64,000 bases of DNA from Atlantibacter sp. RC6 (GTDB lineage Bacteria > Pseudomonadota > Gammaproteobacteria > Enterobacterales > Enterobacteriaceae), in NCBI RefSeq assembly GCF_014193285.1, contig NZ_JACHZE010000001.1, positions 744,001 through 808,000 of the forward strand, in the 5' to 3' direction. Positions 17,385 through 27,549 of the stretch are shown in pieces. The notes below the pieces were generated by a model that was not told the DNA's origin, made no database searches, and worked only from the letters and a program-made list of their open reading frames with translations. Both the position numbers and the translations under genes were made by a program. Every line of letters begins with the position of its first letter. Within the stretch, counting starts at the first letter, position 1.

Positions 17385-18104
17385 CTATAACCCCAGCGCC
17401 TCTTTCAGGCTTTTCAGATAGCGACGGCTGACCGGTACGGTCTGCCCGTCGCGCAACAACAGTTCCGCCTGGCCGTTCTCTTCGAGGCGGATCTCTTTCA
17501 GGTGCGCCAGGTTCACCAGATATTGCCGGTGGCAGCGCAGCAGCGGTGTGCGGCTTTCCAGAGTGCGTAGCGTCAGCTCGGTAAACCCCTCCTGGCCCTG
17601 GGCGCTGGTAACGAACACCCCGCTCATCCGGCTGCTGACAAACGCCACGTCTTCCATTTGCAACAGCCAGATGCGGCTGTGCCCGGTGCACGGGATGAAT
17701 TTCAAATGCTGCTGGCTGGCGCTGAGCAGCGACACATCCTGCGGCGCGCGCTCCTGGCGCAGGCGGTCAAGGGTTTTCGCCAGCCGCCCGGCCTCGATGG
17801 GTTTCAGCAGATAATCAAACGCATGCTCTTCAAAGGCTTTTACCGCGTACTCGTCGTAGGCGGTAAGAAACACGATGCCGGGCCGATGGCTTGGGTCGAG
17901 CATACCGACCATCTCCAGCCCGGAAATACGCGGCATCTGAATATCGAGAAACAGCACGTCCGGGCGCAGCCGGTGTACCGCGCTGATGCCCTCTACCGCA
18001 TTGGCGCACTCGCCGACAATCTCGATATCGCTGTGTTCCTGGAGCAAAACGCGCAAGTTCTCGCGCGCCAGCGGCTCATCATCAACCAGAAGCACCTTTA
18101 ACAT
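17385..18104 (-). CDS. btsR: BtsR (YehT), LytTR-type response regulator
   Basis: This 239-residue regulator has a receiver domain with phospho-acceptor D54 ([12 protein letters not shown]) and a C-terminal LytTR DNA-binding domain (about 140-239; [16 protein letters not shown]). In E. coli BtsR is activated by BtsS in response to pyruvate and turns on btsT. Its start overlaps the end of btsS by 7 bases. A CstA-family gene with matching operator boxes follows yehS downstream, so the target is local in this genome. Confidence 0.95.
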   Translation of the reverse strand: MLKVLLVDDEPLARENLRVLLQEHSDIEIVGECANAVEGISAVHRLRPDVLFLDIQMPRISGLEMVGMLDPSHRPGIVFLTAYDEYAVKAFEEHAFDYLLKPIEAGRLAKTLDRLRQERAPQDVSLLSASQQHLKFIPCTGHSRIWLLQMEDVAFVSSRMSGVFVTSAQGQEGFTELTLRTLESRTPLLRCHRQYLVNLAHLKEIRLEENGQAELLLRDGQTVPVSRRYLKSLKEALGL

Positions 18105-19786
18105 GAAGGATCCACCATCGGTAGTTGTAGGGTTATACGGGTAAAATGGTCCGGCTCGCAGCTGATGGTCATGGAACAGTCGTCCCCAAACCGGGCGCGC
18201 AGCCGTTTTTCCACCAGGCTCATCCCCAAACCGTTCGTCTGCGGTTTTGGTTGATACAGCCCGGCGTTGTCTTCAATTTCCAGCACCAGCCGGTCGCCCT
18301 GCTGGCGAGCGCTAAGCTGGATTTTCCCGGTCTCCATCATCTGGGACGTGCCGTGTTTAATGGCGTTCTCGACGATGGGTTGCAGGGTAAATGCCGGTAA
18401 ACTGACATGCGCCAGTTCAGGGGGCAGCGTCAGGGTAACCTGCAAATGCGCCTGAAAGCGCGCCTTCTCGATTTGCAGATAGGCATTAACGTGCTCTATC
18501 TCATCGGCAAGGGTGACGATTTCTGAGGTGCGCTTGAGGTTTTTACGGAAAAAGGTCGACAGGTATTGCACCAGCTGCCCGGCCTGCTCGCTGTCGCGGC
18601 GGATCACCGCCATCAGCGTATTCAGGGCGTTAAACAGAAAATGGGGATTGACCTGGGCATGCAGCAGCTTGATTTCCGACTGGGTCAGCAGCGCTTTTTG
18701 CCGTTCATACTGGCCCGCCAGAATTTGCGCCGATAATAGCTGCGCAATCCCCTCCCCCAGCGTGCGGTTAATCGAGCTGAACAGGCGATTTTTGGCTTCG
18801 TAGAGTTTGATGGTGCCGATCACCCGGTGATTCTCGCCGTACAGTGGGATCACCAGCGTTGACCCCAGCTTGCAGTGCGGATGCAGCGAGCAGCGGTACG
18901 GCACTTCATTGCCGTCGGCGTACACCACCTCGCCGGACTCAATCGCCCGCCAGGTGTAAGAAGAAGAAATAGGCCGCCCCGGCAAATGATGATCGTCGCC
19001 GATGCCGGTAAAGGCGAGCAGCTTTTCGCGATCGGTGATCGCCACCGCGCCGATATCCAGCTCTTTCCAGATAACGTGCGCCACTTTGGCGCTGTTCTCT
19101 TCGTTAAATCCGAGACGCAATATCCCTTCGGTAGACGCCGCCACCTTCAGAGCGGTGGCGGAAAACGCCGAGGTGTATTTTTCAAACATGGCGCGCTTAT
19201 CCAGCAGGATGCGCATAAACAGCGCCGCGCCCACGGTGTTGGTGACGATCATCGGCGCGGCGATGCTCTCCACCAGCTTCAGGGCATCCTGATAAGGCCG
19301 GGCGATCAGCAGAATAATCATCATCTGCACCAGCTCGGCGATGAAGGTCACCGCCCCGGCGGTCAGCGGGCTAAACAGTTTATCGCTGCGGCCCCGGCGG
19401 ATTAATACGCTGTGCACCAGCCCGCCCAGCAGCCCCTCGACGATGGTGGAAATCATGCAGCTTAACGCGGTCATCCCACCCATGGAGTAGCGGTGCAAGC
19501 CGCCGGTTAACCCCACCAGGCCGCCCACCACCGGGCCGCCTAGTAAACCGCCCATCACCGCGCCAATCGCCCGGGTATTGGCGATGGAGTCTTCAATGTG
19601 TAAACCGAAATAGGTGCCGAGAATGCAGAAAATGGAGAATGTGACGTAGCACAGCAGCTTATGCGGCAGGCGCACGGTGACTTGCATCAACGGGATAAAC
19701 AGCCGCGTTTTGCTCATCAGCCACGCGATGACCAAAAACACGCACATTTGCTGGAGCAACAGCAACACCAGGTTAAACTCGTACAT
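18098..19786 (-). CDS. btsS: BtsS (YehU), LytS-type pyruvate-sensing histidine kinase
   Basis: This 562-residue inner-membrane kinase has a 5TM-LYT sensor region (about residues 1-195, with the repeated GG-rich segment [16 protein letters not shown]), a GAF-like domain (about 210-345), and the histidine-kinase core with phospho-acceptor H382 ([10 protein letters not shown]) and a HATPase C-terminus. Starting at 19786 ([13 protein letters not shown]) gives the E. coli length and puts H382 at the same number. E. coli BtsS binds extracellular pyruvate with high affinity. It is divergent from an acetyltransferase gene, with only 60 bases between starts. Confidence 0.95.
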   Translation of the reverse strand: MYEFNLVLLLLQQMCVFLVIAWLMSKTRLFIPLMQVTVRLPHKLLCYVTFSIFCILGTYFGLHIEDSIANTRAIGAVMGGLLGGPVVGGLVGLTGGLHRYSMGGMTALSCMISTIVEGLLGGLVHSVLIRRGRSDKLFSPLTAGAVTFIAELVQMMIILLIARPYQDALKLVESIAAPMIVTNTVGAALFMRILLDKRAMFEKYTSAFSATALKVAASTEGILRLGFNEENSAKVAHVIWKELDIGAVAITDREKLLAFTGIGDDHHLPGRPISSSYTWRAIESGEVVYADGNEVPYRCSLHPHCKLGSTLVIPLYGENHRVIGTIKLYEAKNRLFSSINRTLGEGIAQLLSAQILAGQYERQKALLTQSEIKLLHAQVNPHFLFNALNTLMAVIRRDSEQAGQLVQYLSTFFRKNLKRTSEIVTLADEIEHVNAYLQIEKARFQAHLQVTLTLPPELAHVSLPAFTLQPIVENAIKHGTSQMMETGKIQLSARQQGDRLVLEIEDNAGLYQPKPQTNGLGMSLVEKRLRARFGDDCSMTISCEPDHFTRITLQLPMVDPSC

Positions 19787-19846
19787 ACTCCACACCGGGC
19801 TTTCGATTGAAAGCGCGTAAGATACCCGGCACACAAAAGACTTTCT

Positions 19847-20344
19847 ATGAAGATACACAAAAAAGTGACGAATACTGAATCAAACCCAAAATCCGACCTG
19901 ATCATCCGCCCGTGGCAAGAAACCGATCGGCCCTTTTTACGCACCCTGTATCTGCACGCGCGCCGCGCGGCCTGGCCATGGCTGGATGCCAGCCAGTGGC
20001 AACTGGAAGATTTTGACGCCGCCACGCTCGGCGAAACAATCTGGGTTGCGGAACAGGGCGGGCATCGCATTGGGTTTGCCTCGCTGCTGGAGAACGATAA
20101 CTTTCTGCATAACCTGTTTATCGACCCGCAGTACCAGGGCTGTGGCGCGGGCAGCGCGTTGTTGCATAAGGCGCAGGAAAATTTTACCAGCACCGGCGCG
20201 CTAAAATGCCTGGTGAAAAACGCGCCTGCGGTGGCGTTTTATCAGCGTCACGGCTGGGAGATAGAGGCAACGGGCGAGGGTCCTGAAGGGGAGTATTATT
20301 TGATGCACTGGAAGCAAAAAAAGGCAGACTCACGTCTGCCTTAA
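19847..20344 (+). CDS. GNAT-family N-acetyltransferase
   Basis: This 165-residue protein has the GNAT fold: an IRPWQETDRPFLRTLYLHARR N-terminus, a FLHNLFIDPQYQGCGAGSALL acetyl-CoA-binding motif A near residues 85-105 and a CLVKNAPAVAFYQRHGW motif B. The substrate is unknown. The gene is not in the corresponding E. coli K-12 locus. Its last nine or so codons (ending KKADSRLP) lie inside the terminator of the convergent apbC, so the tail sequence is dictated by a hairpin. Without a closer family match I give no gene symbol. Confidence 0.85.
   Translation: MKIHKKVTNTESNPKSDLIIRPWQETDRPFLRTLYLHARRAAWPWLDASQWQLEDFDAATLGETIWVAEQGGHRIGFASLLENDNFLHNLFIDPQYQGCGAGSALLHKAQENFTSTGALKCLVKNAPAVAFYQRHGWEIEATGEGPEGEYYLMHWKQKKADSRLP
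20321..20342. terminator. Terminator between the GNAT gene and apbC
   Basis: AAGGCAGAC (20321-20329) pairs with GTCTGCCTT (20334-20342) around a TCAC loop. Read on the minus strand the stem is followed by a run of seven Ts, so it is a strong terminator for apbC; it overlaps the 3' codons of the acetyltransferase. Confidence 0.85.
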
Positions 20345-20349
20345 CCCAC

Positions 20350-21459
20350 TTACACCGCGCGGAACGAAATCTCGCTCGGGATCACTTCGCCCTGCCAGTA
20401 GAGCTGCGCCGCAACGCGTCCTGCCAGTTGGCGGTAGATTTGGGTGAATTCGCTGTCCGGGCGGCTTACCACCGTCGGCTGGCCGCGGTCGAGGTCTTCA
20501 CGCAGCGTGATGTGCAGCGGCAACTGGCCGAGCAGCGAAGTGTTGTACTGCACCGCCAGTTTTTCGGCACCGCCGGTGCCGAAAATCGGCTCGTGGTGGC
20601 CGCACTGGCTGCACACGTGCATGCTCATGTTTTCCACAATGCCCAGCACCGGCACGTCCACTTTCTCGAACATCACGATGCCTTTTTTGGCGTCGATCAG
20701 CGCGATGTCCTGCGGCGTGGTCACCACCACCGCGCCGGTCACCGGCACGTTCTGCGCCAGCGTCAGCTGAATGTCACCGGTGCCTGGCGGCATGTCCAGC
20801 ACCAGATAATCCAGTTCCGGCCATAAGGTTTCGGACAGCATCTGCATCAGCGCTTTGCTGGCCATCGGGCCGCGCCACACCATGGCGTTATCGTCGGTGA
20901 CCAGATAGCCGATAGAATTAGTGGCAAGCCCGTAAGCGACAATCGGCGCCATATGGGTGCCGTCCGGCGAAGTCGGACGCTCATGTTCGGTGCCCAGCAT
21001 GGTCGGGATCGACGGACCGTAAATGTCGGCATCCAGAATACCCACTTTCGCCCCTTCGGCGGCCAGCGCCAGCGCCAGGTTAACCGCGGTGGAGGATTTA
21101 CCCACCCCGCCCTTGCCGGAGCTCACGGCGATGATATTTTTCACGCCATTGATGCCCGCCTGGTTTTTTACACGCTTCAGGGTGGCGATCTGGTGAGTCA
21201 GTTTCCAGTCGATGGCTTTCGCGCCGGTAATGCGCAGCAGATCCGCGCTGGCGCTCTCTTTCAGCTCCTCGAACGCGCTCTGCCAGGCGAACGGCATTTG
21301 CAGTTCGATATGGATGACATCATCCATCCACGCCACGTGGTGCAGCGCTTTCAGGGCAGTGAGGTTATGTTTCAGGGTGGGGTGCTGGAAATTCGCCAGT
21401 GTCCCGGCAACGATGGCTCGCAAAGCTTCCGGAGATTTGGCCTGGGATTGAGGACTCAT
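20350..21459 (-). CDS. apbC: ApbC (Mrp), iron-sulfur cluster carrier ATPase
   Basis: This 369-residue cytoplasmic protein is a Mrp/NBP35-type P-loop ATPase. It has an N-terminal DUF59-like domain, the P-loop GKGGVGKSS at residues 115-123, and the cluster-binding C283-S-Q-C286. It binds and transfers Fe-S clusters. It is divergent from metG, a conserved arrangement in enterobacteria. Confidence 0.96.
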   Translation of the reverse strand: MSPQSQAKSPEALRAIVAGTLANFQHPTLKHNLTALKALHHVAWMDDVIHIELQMPFAWQSAFEELKESASADLLRITGAKAIDWKLTHQIATLKRVKNQAGINGVKNIIAVSSGKGGVGKSSTAVNLALALAAEGAKVGILDADIYGPSIPTMLGTEHERPTSPDGTHMAPIVAYGLATNSIGYLVTDDNAMVWRGPMASKALMQMLSETLWPELDYLVLDMPPGTGDIQLTLAQNVPVTGAVVVTTPQDIALIDAKKGIVMFEKVDVPVLGIVENMSMHVCSQCGHHEPIFGTGGAEKLAVQYNTSLLGQLPLHITLREDLDRGQPTVVSRPDSEFTQIYRQLAGRVAAQLYWQGEVIPSEISFRAV

Positions 21460-21614
21460 CCCGACTCCTTTGTAATTGTGTTTTGATAAGGGTTCGAAAC
21501 GTTAAGCATACCAAAAAGGGAATAATTCCCCCAGCCTTCGCTTTTGGGTTACCAAATAATTGCCCATTTGGTAATATCAAACCCCCTTTTTAGCTGGAAG
21601 AAGTAATTCTCACT

Positions 21615-23645
21615 ATGACTCAAGTCGCGAAAAAAATACTGGTAACCTGCGCCCTTCCCTATGCGAATGGCTCGATCCACCTCGGCCACATGCTGGAGCA
21701 TATCCAGGCTGATGTCTGGGTTCGTTACCAGCGAATGCGCGGCCACAACGTCAACTTCATCTGCGCCGACGATGCCCACGGCACGCCGATTATGCTCAAA
21801 GCCCAACAGCTTGGCATCACGCCGGAACAGATGATTGGTGAGATGAGCCAGGAGCATCAGACCGATTTTGCTGGCTTTAACATCAGCTACGATAACTATC
21901 ACTCCACGCACAGCGACGAAAACCGCGAACTGTCGGAGCTGATCTATACCCGTCTGAAAGAGAACGGTTTCATTAAGAACCGCACGATTTCCCAGCTGTA
22001 CGATCCGGAAAAAGGCATGTTCCTGCCGGACCGTTTTGTCAAAGGCACCTGCCCGAAATGCAAATCGCCGGATCAATACGGTGATAACTGTGAAGTGTGC
22101 GGCGCGACCTACAGCCCGACCGAGCTGATCGAGCCGAAGTCGGTGGTCTCCGGCGCGACGCCGGTGATGCGTGAATCCGAACACTTCTTCTTCGACCTGC
22201 CGTCGTTCAGCGAAATGCTCCAGGCGTGGACCCGCAGCGGCGCGTTGCAGGAGCAAGTGGCAAACAAAATGCAGGAGTGGTTTGAATCCGGCCTGCAACA
22301 GTGGGATATCTCCCGCGATGCGCCGTATTTCGGCTTTGAGATCCCCAACGCGCCGGGCAAATACTTTTATGTCTGGCTGGATGCGCCGATCGGCTACATG
22401 GGCTCGTTCAAAAACCTGTGCGACAAGCGCGGCGATCTGAACTTCGACGACTGGTGGAAAAAAGACTCCGACGCCGAGCTGTATCACTTTATCGGTAAAG
22501 ATATCGTGTACTTCCACAGCCTGTTCTGGCCGGCAATGCTGGAAGGCAGCGGCTACCGCAAACCAACCAATTTGTTTGTCCACGGTTACGTCACGGTGAA
22601 CGGCGCGAAGATGTCTAAATCGCGCGGCACTTTCATTAAAGCCAGCACCTGGCTGAACCATTTCGACGCTGACAGCCTGCGCTATTACTACACCGCGAAG
22701 CTCTCTTCGCGTATCGATGATATCGACCTGAACCTGGAAGATTTCGTCCAGCGCGTGAATGCCGACATCGTTAACAAAGTGGTTAACCTGGCGTCCCGCA
22801 ACGCGGGCTTTATCGCCAAACGCTTCGACGGCGTGCTGGCGGCAGAGTTGGCCGATCCGGCGCTGTACAAGACCTTTACCGACGCGGCGCAAAGTATCGG
22901 CGAAGCGTGGGAAAGCCGTGAGTTCGGCAAAGCGATCCGCGAAATCATGGCGATGGCTGACGTGGCCAACCGCTACGTTGACGAGCAGGCGCCGTGGGTG
23001 GTGGCGAAACAGGAAGGCCGCGATGCCGACCTGCAGGCGATCTGCTCTATGGGTATCAACCTGTTCCGCGTGCTGATGACCTGGCTGAAGCCGGTGCTGC
23101 CGCAGTTGAGCGAACGCGCCGAAGCGTTCCTGAACACGGAGCTGAGCTGGGACGCTATCCAGCAGCCGCTGCTCGGCCATAAAGTGAACACCTTTAAAGC
23201 TCTGTACAACCGTATCGAGATGAAACAGGTTGACGCGCTGGTTGAGGCATCCAAAGAGGAAGTGAAAGCGGCAGCCGCACCGGCGACCGGTGAACTGGCG
23301 GAGAACCCGATTCAGGAGACCATCAGCTTTGATGATTTCGCCAAAGTCGATCTGCGCGTGGCGCTGATTGAAAACGCCGAATTCGTCGATGGCTCTGACA
23401 AGCTGCTGCGCCTGACGCTGGATCTGGACGGCGAGAAACGCAACGTGTTCTCCGGCATCCGCTCCGCGTATCCGGATCCGCAGGTACTGATTGGCCGCCT
23501 GACGGTGATGGTCGCCAACCTGGCGCCGCGCAAAATGCGCTTTGGCGTTTCTGAAGGCATGGTAATGGCGGCGGGCCCTGGCGGGAAAGATATCTTCCTG
23601 TTAAGCCCTGATGACGGCGCTAAACCCGGCCAACAGGTCAAATAA
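21615..23645 (+). CDS. metG: Methionyl-tRNA synthetase
   Basis: This 676-residue class I synthetase charges tRNA-Met. It has the HIGH-type motif ([10 protein letters not shown]), a zinc knuckle ([17 protein letters not shown]), the KMSKS motif ([11 protein letters not shown] near residue 335), the anticodon-binding helical domain and the C-terminal tRNA-binding (EMAP-like) dimerisation domain ([15 protein letters not shown] onwards). The start at 21615 begins [20 protein letters not shown] terminator follows at 23652-23678. Confidence 0.98.
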   Translation: MTQVAKKILVTCALPYANGSIHLGHMLEHIQADVWVRYQRMRGHNVNFICADDAHGTPIMLKAQQLGITPEQMIGEMSQEHQTDFAGFNISYDNYHSTHSDENRELSELIYTRLKENGFIKNRTISQLYDPEKGMFLPDRFVKGTCPKCKSPDQYGDNCEVCGATYSPTELIEPKSVVSGATPVMRESEHFFFDLPSFSEMLQAWTRSGALQEQVANKMQEWFESGLQQWDISRDAPYFGFEIPNAPGKYFYVWLDAPIGYMGSFKNLCDKRGDLNFDDWWKKDSDAELYHFIGKDIVYFHSLFWPAMLEGSGYRKPTNLFVHGYVTVNGAKMSKSRGTFIKASTWLNHFDADSLRYYYTAKLSSRIDDIDLNLEDFVQRVNADIVNKVVNLASRNAGFIAKRFDGVLAAELADPALYKTFTDAAQSIGEAWESREFGKAIREIMAMADVANRYVDEQAPWVVAKQEGRDADLQAICSMGINLFRVLMTWLKPVLPQLSERAEAFLNTELSWDAIQQPLLGHKVNTFKALYNRIEMKQVDALVEASKEEVKAAAAPATGELAENPIQETISFDDFAKVDLRVALIENAEFVDGSDKLLRLTLDLDGEKRNVFSGIRSAYPDPQVLIGRLTVMVANLAPRKMRFGVSEGMVMAAGPGGKDIFLLSPDDGAKPGQQVK

Positions 23646-23651
23646 TCACGA

Positions 23652-23678
23652 TGCCCTCCTCGCGAGGGCATTTTTTTT
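23652..23678 (+). terminator. metG terminator
   Basis: TGCCCTC (23652-23658) pairs with GAGGGCA (23664-23670), followed by eight Ts. Confidence 0.9.
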
Positions 23679-23808
23679 ATCAAAGCACTTTCGTTCAGGC
23701 CGATTCGTCTTTCGAATAGATGTGCAAAAATACACAATACATTTTGGCTGGTTAGCCTGCTACCGACTACAGTTAAGTGTGGAATTTTACGCTCATAGTG
23801 AGGGTGGT

Positions 23809-24552
23809 ATGGCGCTTTACACCATCGGTGAGGTGGCGGAGTTGTGTGATATTAACCCTGTCACACTCAGGGCATGGCAGCGGCGATACGGGCTGGTTAA
23901 GCCGCAACGAACCGATGGCGGGCACCGCTTATTCAACGAATCTGATATCGACCGGATCCGCGAGATCAAGCAGTGGATCGATAACGGCGTTCAGGTCAGT
24001 AAGGTTAAATCGCTGCTGCTGACGGACGCGCAGGATCCGGGCTCCCAATGGTATCAAATGCAGGAGACGCTCTTGCGCCTGCTGCGCGCCGGGAACATTA
24101 ACCGGGTACGTAACTGGGTCAGCGAAACCGGGCGCGACTACCCCGCCCAAACTCTGGTCGACAAACTGTTTATCCCCCTTCGCCATCGCCTGCAAAGCCA
24201 GCATGCCGCCCTGGCGACACTCCTGAGCATCCTCGATGGCGTGCTGATCAACTACATCGCCCTGTGCCTGTCGTCGGCGCGCAAAAAAAGCGGCAAAGAC
24301 GCGCTGGTGATCGGCTGGAATATTACCGACACCACGCGCCTGTGGCTGGCGGGATGGAGCGCCACCCAACGGGGCTGGCGGGTGAGCATTCTGGCGCATC
24401 CGGTGGCGCAGTTGCGTCCGGATATTTTCGAGGGCCAGACGCTGCTGGTGTGGTGCGGCGATAACCCGACCTCTCAACAGCGTAGCCAACTGGCGCAGTG
24501 GCGCAGCGAAGGCCGGGCCGTCATCGATTTAAACGCGCCGGAAACGCTCTGA
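23809..24552 (+). CDS. mlrA: MlrA, MerR-like regulator of csgD and curli
   Basis: This 247-residue activator has an N-terminal MerR helix-turn-helix (YTIGEVAELCDINPVTLRAW, then QRRYGLVKPQRTDGGHRLF) and a C-terminal regulatory domain. In E. coli it is RpoS-dependent and activates csgD, the curli and biofilm regulator. I start at 23809 (MALYTIGEVAEL); the open frame extends into the metG end but that part is not like the family. The neighbour in E. coli is btsS; here metG precedes it. Confidence 0.93.
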   Translation: MALYTIGEVAELCDINPVTLRAWQRRYGLVKPQRTDGGHRLFNESDIDRIREIKQWIDNGVQVSKVKSLLLTDAQDPGSQWYQMQETLLRLLRAGNINRVRNWVSETGRDYPAQTLVDKLFIPLRHRLQSQHAALATLLSILDGVLINYIALCLSSARKKSGKDALVIGWNITDTTRLWLAGWSATQRGWRVSILAHPVAQLRPDIFEGQTLLVWCGDNPTSQQRSQLAQWRSEGRAVIDLNAPETL

Positions 24553-24630
24553 AGGCCGCAATAAAAAAATAACAAAGGTGCAACCTGAGCGCAGACGAGT
24601 ATAATCGTCGGGTTAACCAAGGAGCAGTCC

Positions 24631-24741
24631 ATGAAATTAACCAGAATAGCCATTGTCACCGGCATGTTACTGATGGCGATTGGCGGGATCGGCGGCGTGA
24701 TGCTGGCGGGCTACACCGTTATCCTGCATGCCGGGTCATAA
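24631..24741 (+). CDS. yohO: YohO small membrane protein
   Basis: A 36-codon frame with AGGAG (24619-24623) at good spacing. The product has one hydrophobic segment ([18 protein letters not shown]) like E. coli YohO, which ends with the same [12 protein letters not shown] pattern and lies at the same place between mlrA and yehW. Function is unknown; a small inner-membrane protein. The last 23 bases overlap the end of the convergent yehW. Confidence 0.88.
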   Translation: MKLTRIAIVTGMLLMAIGGIGGVMLAGYTVILHAGS

Positions 24742-25450
24742 TCTGCTGTAAACGCTCAAAGGCGCGGTCGACGATAATCGCCGCCAGCGCCACCAGAATC
24801 GCCCCCTGAATCACATACGCGGTGTTAAAACCGCTCAGGCCGATGATCACCGGCGTGCCAAGGGTATTGGCGCCCACCGTCGAGGCGATAGCCGCCGTCC
24901 CAATATTGATAATCACCGAGGTTCGCACTCCCGCGAGGATCACCGGCGCCGCCAGCGGCATCTCAACTTTCCATAAGGTCTGCCAGCCGCTCATCCCAAC
25001 GCCGCGCGCCACCTCTTTGACGCTGCCCGGCACCGCGCCGATTCCCGCCAGCGTGCCCTGCAACACCGGCAGCCAGCCGTACAAAATCAGCGCGATAATC
25101 GCGGGCTGCTGGCCGAAGCCAATGACCGGCACCGCCACCGCCAGTACCGCCACCGGCGGAAAGGTCTGGCCCACCGCCGCGATGGTTTCCACCAGCGCGC
25201 GGAATTCCAGCCCGAACGGGCGCGTCACCACAATGCCTAACCCGATGCCGAGCAGGATGGCGACCAGGCTGGAAACGCCCACCAGGTAAAAATGCGCCAC
25301 CGTCAGCGCCCAGAAACTCTCCTGCTGATACAGCGGGCGCGGCAATTGGGGAAATAGCCAGCTAAACAACCCTGCGCTATAAGGCAGGCCCACCAGCAGC
25401 GCGGCATAAAGCAGGATCAGCCACAGCAGGGGATCACGAAGCAGACGCAC
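24719..25450 (-). CDS. yehW: YehW, osmoprotectant ABC transporter permease
   Basis: This 243-residue inner-membrane protein is a binding-protein-dependent permease with about six membrane segments and an EAA-type loop ([23 protein letters not shown] near residue 145). It is one of two permeases (with YehY) of the YehZYXW system that imports glycine betaine with low affinity in E. coli. It overlaps yehX by 17 bases and is the last gene of the yehZYXW operon. Confidence 0.93.
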   Translation of the reverse strand: MRLLRDPLLWLILLYAALLVGLPYSAGLFSWLFPQLPRPLYQQESFWALTVAHFYLVGVSSLVAILLGIGLGIVVTRPFGLEFRALVETIAAVGQTFPPVAVLAVAVPVIGFGQQPAIIALILYGWLPVLQGTLAGIGAVPGSVKEVARGVGMSGWQTLWKVEMPLAAPVILAGVRTSVIINIGTAAIASTVGANTLGTPVIIGLSGFNTAYVIQGAILVALAAIIVDRAFERLQQIMTRHAG

Positions 25451-26375
25451 GATCGCCCTCCAGCAGAGTGTGAAAGCGGATCACGCCGCACGGGTCACCC
25501 TGTGCGTCCACTACCGGCAGTTCGTCGCAGCGCCGCTCCACGAACAGCGACAGCGCCTCGCGCAGCGAAGTATCCCGACTAACCGGCACGCCTTCGCAAT
25601 ACCCCGGCGTGAGGTAATCTTTCACCTGGCGCATCGACAGCAGCCGCACGCCCAGCTCGCTGCGGCCAAAGAAATCGCACACAAACTCGTTTTCCGGCTG
25701 GCTAAGCAGCGCCAGCGGCGCGCCCTGCTGCACCACTTTGCCGCCGTCCATCACCACCAGATGGTCCGCCAGACGCAGCGCCTCATCCACATCATGGGTG
25801 ACCAGAACAATGGTGCGCCCCTGAAGTTGATGGATGCGCATCATCTCCTGCTGTAGCGCCTCGCGGGTTACCGGATCGAGCGCGCCAAAGGGTTCATCCA
25901 TCAACAGCACTTCCGGATCGGCCGCCAGCGCCCGCGCCACGCCAACCCGCTGCTGCTGGCCGCCGGAAAGCTGATGCGGATAGCGGTGGCGAAACTGCGC
26001 CGGGTCGAGACCAAGCAGCGCCAGCAATTCATCCACCCGCTGATTAATTCGCGCCTTCGGCCACTTCAGCAGTTGCGGAACGGTGGCGATGTTGTGCGCC
26101 ACGTCCCAGTGCGGGAACAGCCCGATAGACTGAATGGCGTAGCCCATACGCCGCCGTAAATCCTGCGGCGAAAAGTTGCGGATCTCTTCTCCGGCAAAGC
26201 GAATACGCCCCCGATCGTGCTCTACCAGCCGGTTGATCATCTTTAGGGTGGTGGATTTACCGGAGCCAGAGGTGCCGATCAATACCGAAAACGCGCCCTT
26301 GCGGAAGTTCAGGTTGAGATCTTCTACCGCGGCGCGTCCCTGGTAATATTTGCTCACGCCATCAAATTCGATCAT
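25434..26375 (-). CDS. yehX: YehX, osmoprotectant ABC transporter ATPase
   Basis: This 313-residue protein has an ABC domain with Walker A ([11 protein letters not shown] near residue 35), the signature [15 protein letters not shown], Walker B (VLLMDEP) and a C-terminal CBS-like regulatory region (about 250-313), as in other OpuA-type ATPases. The start at 26375 ([15 protein letters not shown]) matches E. coli YehX; a start 8 codons earlier is less likely. It overlaps both permease genes slightly. Confidence 0.95.
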   Translation of the reverse strand: MIEFDGVSKYYQGRAAVEDLNLNFRKGAFSVLIGTSGSGKSTTLKMINRLVEHDRGRIRFAGEEIRNFSPQDLRRRMGYAIQSIGLFPHWDVAHNIATVPQLLKWPKARINQRVDELLALLGLDPAQFRHRYPHQLSGGQQQRVGVARALAADPEVLLMDEPFGALDPVTREALQQEMMRIHQLQGRTIVLVTHDVDEALRLADHLVVMDGGKVVQQGAPLALLSQPENEFVCDFFGRSELGVRLLSMRQVKDYLTPGYCEGVPVSRDTSLREALSLFVERRCDELPVVDAQGDPCGVIRFHTLLEGDRASAS

Positions 26376-27525
26376 GTCGTTGCGCCTCCAGCGCCGCAAT
26401 CAGCAGATTAAAGAGCCCATCCACCGCGACCGCCATGGCGATCACCGGTATCACGCCCAGCAATACCAGGTCCAGCGCGCTGCTTAATAGCCCCTGAAAC
26501 ACCAGCGCGCCGAATCCGCCTGCGCCAATCAGCGCAGCGATCACCGCCATACCCACGGTCTGTACCGCCACCACCTTCAGGCTGCGTAACAGCACCGGCA
26601 GCGCCAGCGGCACCTCAGCTTTAAAGAAGCGCTGGCGATCGGTCATGCCCATTCCACGCGCGCTTTCCAGCACGTTTTCCGGTACCTGGCCGAGGCCCGC
26701 CACCACGCCGCGCACCAGCGGCAACAGCGCGTAAAGCACCAGCGCAATTAACGCCGGAGCCATCCCGATGCCGGAAACGCCCATGCGCCCCAGCCAGGGG
26801 AACAGCGCCGCCAGCGCGGCAAGCGGCGCGATCAGCAACCCGAACAGGGCAATCGACGGCACAGTCTGTATGACGTTCAGGATGGAAAACACCGCAGGCT
26901 GCGAGCGGGTGTAGCGGTGGCACAGCAAGCCCAGTGGGATACCAATAGCCAGAGCGATGCTCAGCGTCGCCAGCAGCAGTGTCAGATGCTGGCTGAACGC
27001 GTCGTTAAACACGTCCTGGCGGTTGGCGTACTCTTTGAGTAGCGAGATGTCATTGAAGTAACCGGTCAGCAGCAGACACAGCGGCACAATCCACAGCTGC
27101 GCCAACAGCAGCCAGCGCCACAGCGGCTTTTGCGTCACACGGCTGATGGTATCGCTTATCAGCAACAGCGCCAGCGCCGCCATCAGCCAGGCTCCGCTGC
27201 CCGGCGAGGTGCGCGCCAGGCTACTGCCCTGCTGGGCCAAATGCGTCGCGCCATAGCCCACCAGTAACAGTAGCGAGATAAATAACCCTTGCGCGCTGAC
27301 CAGCCCGGCAATAAGCGCGCCGCGTCCGGGGAGGAATGACAGGATAAACAGCAGTAACGCGGCGGCGATCAACCCATACAGCGCCAGCGGGGAAAGCGCC
27401 GGGACGCTCATCGGCGAGCCTGAAACCAGACGGTTAGGCGCGTAGTTAATAAACGGCAGCAGGAGCGCTGCCGCCAGCAACAGCGCCAGCAGCAGCATCA
27501 CCCGGTTATGACAGCGTATTGTCAA
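26362..27525 (-). CDS. yehY: YehY, osmoprotectant ABC transporter permease
   Basis: This 387-residue permease has about nine hydrophobic segments and an EAA-type loop ([28 protein letters not shown] near residue 275). It is the larger permease of the YehZYXW system. The TTG at 27525 aligns best with the E. coli start; an ATG nine codons later (27498) is an alternative. The gap to the binding-protein gene is only 24 bases. Confidence 0.92.
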   Translation of the reverse strand: MTIRCHNRVMLLLALLLAAALLLPFINYAPNRLVSGSPMSVPALSPLALYGLIAAALLLFILSFLPGRGALIAGLVSAQGLFISLLLLVGYGATHLAQQGSSLARTSPGSGAWLMAALALLLISDTISRVTQKPLWRWLLLAQLWIVPLCLLLTGYFNDISLLKEYANRQDVFNDAFSQHLTLLLATLSIALAIGIPLGLLCHRYTRSQPAVFSILNVIQTVPSIALFGLLIAPLAALAALFPWLGRMGVSGIGMAPALIALVLYALLPLVRGVVAGLGQVPENVLESARGMGMTDRQRFFKAEVPLALPVLLRSLKVVAVQTVGMAVIAALIGAGGFGALVFQGLLSSALDLVLLGVIPVIAMAVAVDGLFNLLIAALEAQRHDRI

Positions 27526-27549
27526 AAGACATCCCTTTTCCAGGCGTGA

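Noticed and set aside
21549-23180. A 543-codon open frame antisense to metG
   Set aside because: metG has complete catalytic motifs on the other strand; the antisense frame has only low-complexity composition.
23611-23808. Upstream extension of mlrA into the end of metG
   Set aside because: The extra 66 residues are unlike MlrA and overlap the metG terminator; the MerR start at 23809 fits the family.
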